A stretch of DNA of 64,000 nucleotides from Chryseobacterium gambrini (GTDB lineage: Bacteria > Bacteroidota > Bacteroidia > Flavobacteriales > Weeksellaceae): the NCBI RefSeq assembly GCF_900156825.1, contig NZ_FTOV01000009.1, positions 1 to 64,000 of the forward strand, read 5' to 3'. Below the pieces are notes generated by a model. That model was given only the letters and a program-made list of their open reading frames with translations, made no database searches and was not told the DNA's origin. Positions within the stretch are counted from its first letter, which is position 1; every line of letters begins with the position of its first letter. Positions 59,001 through 64,000 of the stretch are shown here, piece by piece. The translations under genes and the position numbers were made by a program.

Positions 59001-60273
59001 AGCCATCAATTCTAACATTTCAGTTTGTGATGAAAATCTCGACGGAAGTTATGAAGTGAACCTTTTGAATTTTACCAATTTAATGGTTGATGCACCGAAT
59101 CCTGCGAATACATTTACCTTCTATCTTACACTTCTGGATGCGCAGAACGGAACCAATCCTATTGCCAATCCTTCCAACTTTACAGCCAATCCTTTCCCTG
59201 CACAGATGTGGGTGAATGTGCAGAATATTCCGGGCTGTAATGATATTGCAACCATAACCTTTACTTACGGAAATAAAGTAACCCTGCTGAACAACGGACC
59301 TTTCCCTTTAGCAACCTGTGATATCGGAAATGACGGATCTGAAACGGTCAATTTAACACAGTTCCAGACACAGATTTACAATGGCGCAAACGTTATCTTT
59401 ACATATTATGCTTCATTAGCAGATCTTAATGCGGGAACCAATGCTATTGCCAATCCGTCAGCGTATCTTTATAATCAGGTTTCTGGTTCCAGTACCATTT
59501 ATGTAAAAGTAAGCGTTCCGGGATTTTGCTCGAATCTTGTACAGATTCAGCTTTCACTGAAGAAAACGCCTATTTTTGATATTCCGACATTGTATTTCTG
59601 TCCGGAAGGCTCACTGAGCAGTTATACTGTAAACATTACCAACTATACCATTGTAAGCTATCAGTGGACTAATCCTGCAGGGCAGACCATCTCTACCACC
59701 AATACAATTACAGGAATTAACACGGTAGGAACTTATTCATTAACCGTGACAGCAGATAACGGATGTTCTTACACCAAGACTTTCGAAATCAAACATTATG
59801 AGGTTCCTGTTATTACAAGCATTCAGTTTAGCGGTAATAATGTGATGATTTATGCTACAGGCTCGAAAACAATATTGTATTCTATAGACGGTATCAACTG
59901 GCAGGTAAGCAACAGCTTCAATAATTTACCGACAGGAATTACCACATTCTACGTGAGATTTGCCGACAGCGACTGTATCGTGAAAAAAGACGGTTTGGTA
60001 TTGGATATCACCAATGCAATTACACCAAACGGTGACGGACTTAATGACCATTGGGTAATTAAAGATCTTCAGGTATTCGGAACAAAAATGTCTAACCTTA
60101 AAATTTTCGACCGTTATCAGATGCTGATTTTTGAACAGAATTCAAATACCCAGTTCTATTGGGACGGAATGATAAAAGGAAGAGTGCTTCCAACCGCAAG
60201 TTACTGGTATGTAATTACCATACCGGACGGCAGAACATTTACCGGATGGGTTGTGGTGAAAAATCATAATTAA
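56071..60273 (+). CDS. Giant T9SS type B cell-surface repeat protein
   Basis: Starting at ATG 56071 (MIKPLQFILVWMSVFGLAQ, signal peptide; the TTG at 56065 is less likely) the product has 1400 residues. The N-terminal domain (to about 260) reads VVGSNGMVTFDL and IFGVYNDMVF, as in adhesin-like flavobacterial surface proteins. Between about 420 and 1170 run seven clear modules of about 90-100 residues, each opening with CDxNxDxxE (CDTNNDGVEA, CDVNNDDAEP, CDFNNDNTEN, CDNNNDNTEI, then weaker copies). The C-terminus (ITPNGDGLNDHWVIKDL, LKIFDRYQMLIFEQ) is the type B T9SS sorting domain. Confidence 0.92.
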   Translation: MIKPLQFILVWMSVFGLAQTPGNIIIKDAVGNESFNVTCTNGLNANGCIDLHVEYPVIKQTTNYEVVSQAFTPPVALNQGTPLNANYDDAFPTKLDLPFQFCFYNQNFNALVVGSNGMVTFDLSQLGNINYPNIQWQNPNVSLPKNSIFGVYNDMVFSANDPSEIYYSTIGTAPYRKFVISFYEGRIAGCTERASSQIVLHETTNVIEVFVDKKPTPCPTRKFENALIGVINADGTLGVSPPNRNTGVWQALQEGYRFNPLGNAIQPDVTWTNSAGQTVATGIQATICPTQNEVYTATAVFNTCGTSTITLTDDFPLTFDPTYPAAKNFTQDYCGNNPVNLTLSSFQGNVTTQNLANFVFSFHTSLQNAQNNVSPLPNNYTLTASTVLYVRIQNPNVPGCYRVAVLTLNLQTKSLLKNTVEICDTNNDGVEANYNLSFLDPELFAPGTTGISYFATQANAQNNTSSISTINVTAGTTVWVRLQEGNCTYVLGPVTFQFKPGVNLNSPINYNYSTCDVNNDDAEPFDFPLTFGPLISSQPGAVFTAYATYNEALTGSGGVLSTVHEGTYTIFIRVQIPNGCIAVATVNLNITFNKIVVNSKTEYICFNGTDDISINLNTLSNGMLVSPATVPVVEFYSNYPDASFGINPISPNQIITTNGNFVTQTYYIRFEISDSCYTIRPITINLVHPVIEQSSFTVCDFNNDNTENVQLSQFSSAMIGSQNAAVTFYLTAADAASGNNPVNNVTFTGTQQFFVKINSYNCEQIYPFTVGLTSTPAVNPQVTVNLTNICDNNNDNTEIYDLTQAQSQITTSSNVNFTYYLNYDPVTHIFTNEITNPTQFVVTGGTATVYVKVKFNNNDCFSAVKLTIQMSFLPPVVLNNAVLNKCDEDFNLSETFQLSDATSQMFIPAQNTYPLSNITVTYYNTQAEANAGNPANQIGNTVTTNISTVQVWARFQVNTTGCYSVASIELNTYFPPKAINSNISVCDENLDGSYEVNLLNFTNLMVDAPNPANTFTFYLTLLDAQNGTNPIANPSNFTANPFPAQMWVNVQNIPGCNDIATITFTYGNKVTLLNNGPFPLATCDIGNDGSETVNLTQFQTQIYNGANVIFTYYASLADLNAGTNAIANPSAYLYNQVSGSSTIYVKVSVPGFCSNLVQIQLSLKKTPIFDIPTLYFCPEGSLSSYTVNITNYTIVSYQWTNPAGQTISTTNTITGINTVGTYSLTVTADNGCSYTKTFEIKHYEVPVITSIQFSGNNVMIYATGSKTILYSIDGINWQVSNSFNNLPTGITTFYVRFADSDCIVKKDGLVLDITNAITPNGDGLNDHWVIKDLQVFGTKMSNLKIFDRYQMLIFEQNSNTQFYWDGMIKGRVLPTASYWYVITIPDGRTFTGWVVVKNHN

Positions 60274-60298
60274 ATCTAAAAAATCTTTTCATACTAAG

Positions 60299-60329
60299 CC
60301 TCATTGAAATTTTCAGTGAGGTTTTTTAT
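60299..60329 (+). terminator. Intrinsic terminator of the T9SS type B gene
   Basis: CCTCATTGAA / TTCAGTGAGG with one mismatch, then TTTTTT. Confidence 0.75.
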
Positions 60330-60364
60330 TTTTGAAAATCTTAAACCTTCGAAATTTCCATAAT

Positions 60365-60395
60365 GGAAATTCCCCTCCAGAGGAGGGGAATTTTC
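60365..60395. repeat. Strong palindrome in the hutU upstream region
   Basis: AATTCCCCTCC and GGAGGGGAATT are perfect arms around AGA; the pairing extends outward by one A-T pair, a G-T wobble and a G-C pair. It may be a second terminator or a REP-like unit. A smaller AATTTCC/GGAAATT palindrome abuts it. Confidence 0.6.
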
Positions 60396-60499
60396 ATACT
60401 GTTTCAAATTTCCTCACATTAGTTGCAGGGATTTTCTAATTTGAATATCTTTAAAACCACAAAAATAAATCTACTAAACTAACAACGATCAACAAATAC

Positions 60500-62485
60500 A
60501 TGACATTCCAACAACAGATACAGCAGGGCATACCCAACCGTTTGCCACAGCCGAAACCTTACGAAACCAACATCAATCATGCGCCGAAGCGTAAAGAAAT
60601 TTTAGGAGAAGAAGAGAAAAAATTGGCACTGAAGAATGCTTTGCGTTATTTCGATCCAGAATTTCATACCGAATTACTGCCGGAATTCAGGGAAGAGCTC
60701 GAGAAATACGGAAGAATTTATATGTACCGTTTCCGTCCGGATTATGAGATGAAGGCGAGACCAATCTCTGAATATCCCGGAAAATCCGAGCAGGCAAAAG
60801 CCATCATGCTGATGATTCAGAACAATCTGGATTATGCCGTAGCGCAGCATCCTCATGAACTGATTACGTATGGTGGAAACGGGGGAGTGTTCTCCAACTG
60901 GGCGCAGTATCTTTTAACGATGAAATACCTTTCTGAAATGACGGATGAACAGACTTTGGTCATGTATTCCGGACATCCGATGGGATTGTTTCCTTCCCAT
61001 AAAGATGCGCCGAGAGTAGTGGTAACCAACGGAATGATGATTCCCAACTATTCCAAACCGGACGATTGGGAAAAATTCAATGCATTGGGCGTTACACAGT
61101 ACGGACAAATGACGGCGGGAAGCTATATGTACATCGGTCCGCAGGGAATTGTTCACGGAACGACCATTACGGTACTGAACGCGTTCAGAAAAATCAATAA
61201 AGATCCGAAAGGCGGACTGTTCGTGACTTCAGGATTAGGCGGAATGTCCGGCGCGCAGCCGAAAGCAGGAAATATTGCAGGCTGTGTTACCGTTTGTGCC
61301 GAAGTCAATCCAAAGATTACCAAAATCCGTCACGAGCAGAAGTGGGTGAACGAAATTCATGAAAATCTTGACGCATTAGTTGCAAGAGTTCGACAGGCGC
61401 AGGAAAATAAAGAATCTGTTTCTCTGGCGTACTTGGGAAATATTGTTGAGGTCTGGGAAAAATTCGATCAGGAGAATTTAAGAATCGACATCGGTTCAGA
61501 CCAGACTTCGCTTCATAATCCTTGGGCGGGAGGATATTATCCTGCGGGACAAAGCTTTGAAGAATCAAACAAAATGATGGCGAAAGATCCGGAACTGTTT
61601 AAAGATAAAGTTCAGGAAAGCTTAAGAAGACATGCAGAAGCCATCAATAAACATACGGCAAAAGGAACCTATTTCTTCGATTATGGAAATGCCTTTTTAC
61701 TGGAATCTTCCAGAGCCGGAGCTGATGTAATGGCAGAAAATCCTACGTTGGGAAGAGAATTTAAATTCCCTTCTTATGTGCAGGATATTATGGGACCGAT
61801 GTGTTTTGATTACGGTTTCGGGCCATTCCGTTGGGTTTGTACGAGCGGAAAACCGGAAGATTTACAGAAAACAGATGATATTGCGTGTGCGGTTTTAGAA
61901 GAAATTCAGCAGAATTCCCCTGAAGAAATCCAGCAGCAGATGAAAGACAATATCCAGTGGATCAAAGGAGCGCAGGAAAATAATCTGGTGGTCGGTTCAC
62001 AGGCGAGAATTTTATATGCCGATGCAGAAGGAAGAATGAAAATAGCAGAAGCCTTCAACAAAGCCATTAAAAACGGAGAAATCGGACCCGTAGTTTTGGG
62101 AAGAGATCATCACGATGTTTCCGGAACAGATTCGCCGTACAGAGAAACGTCCAATATTTATGACGGTTCCAGATTTACGGCAGATATGGCGATCCATAAT
62201 GTGATTGGCGACAGTTTCCGTGGGGCAACCTGGGTTTCGATCCACAACGGAGGCGGAGTAGGATGGGGAGAAGTCATCAACGGCGGCTTCGGAATGCTGC
62301 TGGACGGAAGCGATGATGCCGACAGAAGATTAAAATCCATGCTGTTCTGGGACGTGAACAACGGGATCTCAAGACGAAGCTGGGCAAGAAATGAAGGTGC
62401 TGTTTTCGCTATCAAAAGAGCCATGGAAATGGAACCGAATCTGAAAGTAACGCTTCCGAATTTTGTGGATGAAAATCTTTTTTAA
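60500..62485 (+). CDS. hutU: Urocanate hydratase, long form
   Basis: The 661 residues carry the urocanase core: ELITYGGNGGVFSNWAQYLL, MYSGHPMGLFPSHKDAPRVV, the NAD-binding SGLGGMSGAQPKAGNIAG, DQTSLHNPWAGGYYPAG, FDYGNAFLLESSRAGADV, GPFRWVCTSGKPEDL and HNGGGVGWGEVINGGFGM. It converts urocanate to imidazolonepropionate in histidine breakdown. At 661 residues it is about 100 longer than the typical bacterial enzyme and near the length of the eukaryotic type. No other hut gene is in the window. Confidence 0.95.
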   Translation: MTFQQQIQQGIPNRLPQPKPYETNINHAPKRKEILGEEEKKLALKNALRYFDPEFHTELLPEFREELEKYGRIYMYRFRPDYEMKARPISEYPGKSEQAKAIMLMIQNNLDYAVAQHPHELITYGGNGGVFSNWAQYLLTMKYLSEMTDEQTLVMYSGHPMGLFPSHKDAPRVVVTNGMMIPNYSKPDDWEKFNALGVTQYGQMTAGSYMYIGPQGIVHGTTITVLNAFRKINKDPKGGLFVTSGLGGMSGAQPKAGNIAGCVTVCAEVNPKITKIRHEQKWVNEIHENLDALVARVRQAQENKESVSLAYLGNIVEVWEKFDQENLRIDIGSDQTSLHNPWAGGYYPAGQSFEESNKMMAKDPELFKDKVQESLRRHAEAINKHTAKGTYFFDYGNAFLLESSRAGADVMAENPTLGREFKFPSYVQDIMGPMCFDYGFGPFRWVCTSGKPEDLQKTDDIACAVLEEIQQNSPEEIQQQMKDNIQWIKGAQENNLVVGSQARILYADAEGRMKIAEAFNKAIKNGEIGPVVLGRDHHDVSGTDSPYRETSNIYDGSRFTADMAIHNVIGDSFRGATWVSIHNGGGVGWGEVINGGFGMLLDGSDDADRRLKSMLFWDVNNGISRRSWARNEGAVFAIKRAMEMEPNLKVTLPNFVDENLF

Positions 62486-62489
62486 AACC

Positions 62490-62520
62490 GTCATTGTGAG
62501 GAGGAACGACGAAGCAATCT
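62490..62520. repeat. GTCATT...GAAGCAATC dispersed repeat, copy 2
   Basis: GTCATTGTGAGGAGGAACGA then CGAAGCAATCT, in plus orientation, five bases after the hutU stop. It is the partner of 41701-41737. Confidence 0.6.
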
Positions 62521-62585
62521 TTTGATTTTACACAAATGTCTCGAACAGATAACCTCGTTTTTCATGCAATAACAGAACATAAAAT

Positions 62586-62612
62586 AAACCTGTCGATAGG
62601 CAGGTTTTTTAT
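62586..62612 (+). terminator. Intrinsic terminator downstream of hutU
   Basis: AAACCTG / CAGGTTT arms (a few bulged bases inside) followed by six Ts, about 100 bp after the hutU stop. Confidence 0.65.
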
Positions 62613-62722
62613 TTAGAGTAATCTTTGTAAGACCTTTCACAAGGTTTTACAGTAGTAAAGAGGCTTTTCAAAAGACAAATAAAAATAATTCTTTATATCA
62701 ATTTAAAACCTTATAATGGATA

Positions 62723-63709
62723 TTATTTAGTAAGTATTTCAATCGTTGTATCTTTAGCTATTGCAATCTGTTTTGTTTTTCTATTAAATGTTATTAAAGG
62801 TAAATCAGATGTAGAGTGTATAATTGATGAAATCTGCTTACCGGAATAAATTTCTTTTATTTCTTCTACAATTTCTCCTGTTCTGAAATTGATAATTTTA
62901 GGATGCCTGAATAATTCCCAAGCGAATGTATCATCTATTGCTATTAAATTTCCGCCCACCGTACAGTTGGGCTTAATTATTTCTGATATTTCATTTGTTG
63001 TAACATTCCAGATCCCAATTTCACCGTTTTCAAGTAGATCGGAGGGTTCATCATCAAAAGGCTCCGTTTCATTTGGAGAGCCAATTAAAACCAATTCGTT
63101 AGTAATAAAACTTGCTGTACAGATTTCAGCAGAAACATCAGGAATAAGTTTGCTTTGATCCAATGCTTTAGGACTCTCTAAACATTCTTCAATGTCAAAA
63201 ATTTCCACAAAATCATATGGATGCCACGCCCAGCCTTTGCTTAAAAAAGTTTTATTATCCGGGCTTACTTCAAGGCGTGAATGAAAAAAATGTGAAGGAT
63301 TTCTGTCTGCATGGTCTGTCAAAAGTAATCCCGTCTCAACTTCTTCAAATTCCAGCCTGTTGTATTCATTTGGACAGTGAATAAGAATATCTCTTCCATC
63401 TTTAAGTTTAGCGAATGCAATAGGGTACTCGTAGACGCCTGCATGATAATAAGAACGGTTGATTTCTCTTAAGATTTTTTTGTTCTTCATGATGAGACCC
63501 TTTGTGCCGAGTCTGTTGTAAACAACTGAGTATACACCATCGGAAGAGCTTAGCGCACTGTCAAAAAAAAATGGTAAATAATAATTTTCAAGTTTTTTAA
63601 TCTGTCCGTCTGGTAAAAAAAGAGTTGCCGAATTTGCCAAGTCTATTAAATGATGATCCGTCCATGTTAATGTTGAAAAATAGGCATCATTTATGGTCTG
63701 TCTTTGCAT
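62723..63709 (-). CDS. Cytoplasmic propeller-like hypothetical protein
   Basis: The 328 residues have no signal peptide. Repeated strand pairs such as GVYSVVYNRLGTKGLIMKNK, RLEVSPDNKTFLSKGWAWHP, NGEIGIWNVTTNEISEIIKP and IINFRTGEIVEEIKEIYSG suggest a WD40-like beta-propeller. The C-terminal LPLITFNRKTKQIAIAKDTT segment would close the ring. No specific family or catalytic residue is recognised. It is monocistronic, with a repeat element directly upstream of its start. Confidence 0.6.
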   Translation of the reverse strand: MQRQTINDAYFSTLTWTDHHLIDLANSATLFLPDGQIKKLENYYLPFFFDSALSSSDGVYSVVYNRLGTKGLIMKNKKILREINRSYYHAGVYEYPIAFAKLKDGRDILIHCPNEYNRLEFEEVETGLLLTDHADRNPSHFFHSRLEVSPDNKTFLSKGWAWHPYDFVEIFDIEECLESPKALDQSKLIPDVSAEICTASFITNELVLIGSPNETEPFDDEPSDLLENGEIGIWNVTTNEISEIIKPNCTVGGNLIAIDDTFAWELFRHPKIINFRTGEIVEEIKEIYSGKQISSIIHSTSDLPLITFNRKTKQIAIAKDTTIEILTK

Positions 63710-63736
63710 AAAAATAATTTATCTGTGAGTTTTTTA

Positions 63737-63927
63737 TTTAAACTTTTAACCGCAAAAGGGACAAAAGATAATCATAAAGCGAAGTTTCAGAATAATTAAA
63801 GTCCTCAAAAACATAAAAATCAGAGATTTTTAAAAACTATTGTTAGCTTTTTCATTGATAATGATCAACTTTAAATAAAAAATTTAGTTCATCTTTTGTG
63901 ACTTTTGCGGTTAAATAAAAGTTTAAA
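63737..63927. repeat. AACCGCAAAAG inverted-repeat element, best-preserved copy
   Basis: Left end 63737-63769 (TTTAAACTTTTAACCGCAAA then AGGGACAAAAGAT) and right end 63891-63927 (ATCTTTTGTGACTTTTGCGG then TTAAATAAAAGTTTAAA) are inverted repeats of about 33-37 bases, differing by a four-base indel and two substitutions. The interior of about 120 bp has no coding capacity. The right half also occurs at 7458-7520. The remaining bases to 64000 hold no visible feature. Confidence 0.72.
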
Positions 63928-64000
63928 TTTATCGAAAATCTTAGTTCATTAGATCTATCAGCAAATATAATCCAATTATTAACGAGAAACCAATGAAGAT

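Noticed and set aside
63993..64000. ATGAAGAT at the right edge as the start of a gene
   Set aside because: Only eight bases are visible. It could start a plus-strand gene, but nothing else supports it.

Overview
The window is most likely chromosomal DNA from a Bacteroidota of class Flavobacteriia, closest in character to Chryseobacterium or another member of the Weeksellaceae. The evidence is low-GC coding, cargo with type IX secretion (T9SS) type A and type B C-terminal sorting domains, a SusC/SusD pair, a class A (A2-like) beta-lactamase, lipoproteins with acidic residues just after the lipobox Cys, and several -7 elements fitting the Bacteroidota consensus TAnnTTTG. No rRNA, tRNA, CRISPR array, prophage or plasmid replication gene was seen. 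All family assignments come from reading the protein sequences; no database search was run.

Layout. 0-9.9 kb: the end of an alpha-2-macroglobulin-like gene, a T9SS beta-propeller protein, ecotin, a run of small genes (DUF1569, two VOC proteins, small secreted or membrane proteins), a DUF2490 protein and a bestrophin. 9.9-13.3 kb: an accessory-looking stretch with a frameshifted gene, a minimal HTH protein, two tandem paralogous secreted proteins, a small Cys-containing secreted protein and a divergent XRE regulator with a direct-repeat operator candidate. 13.4-19.6 kb: an SRPBCC protein, a VOC protein, duplicated glutamine cyclotransferase lipoproteins, deoxynucleoside kinase, an ArsC-like protein, DUF493 and DUF4197. 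19.6-31.4 kb: a polysaccharide utilisation locus (SusC, SusD, LamG lipoprotein, two GH144-type glucanases, an esterase, a GH3 beta-glucosidase), predicted to act on beta-1,2-glucan. 31.5-44.3 kb: housekeeping genes (purB, purL, dnaN, pheT, dgkA) interleaved with a short double-glycine-leader peptide gene, a REP-type Y1 transposase between two palindrome clusters, and a barstar-like gene. 44.5-64 kb: META lipoprotein, membrane protein, 3-hydroxybutyryl-CoA dehydrogenase, beta-lactamase, GH5-CBM6, an oxidoreductase, pcm, a 2-hydroxyacid dehydrogenase, a giant T9SS type B repeat protein, hutU and an unrecognised propeller-like protein.

How the genes work together. In the glucan locus, SusC/SusD/LamG would capture and import oligosaccharides, a surface GH144 lipoprotein would cut the polymer, and a second GH144 plus the GH3 enzyme would finish it in the periplasm. 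No regulator lies beside it, but a 21-bp palindrome sits upstream of susC.

The least explained signals are intergenic. (1) Two elements at 28033-28141 and 41372-41489 have nearly identical flanks around perfect hairpins of different sequence and length (22 and 27 bp), both capped by a GC-GNA-GC triloop, a motif known for very stable single-stranded DNA hairpins. (2) The transposase at 34136-34609 is flanked by two directly repeated palindrome clusters of about 170 bp. (3) A family of about 150-190 bp elements with AACCGCAAAAG terminal inverted repeats occurs at about 6.7, 7.5, 48.9 and 63.7 kb. (4) A 49-residue GG-leader peptide is encoded at 31996-32145. These four are the best candidates for something new.
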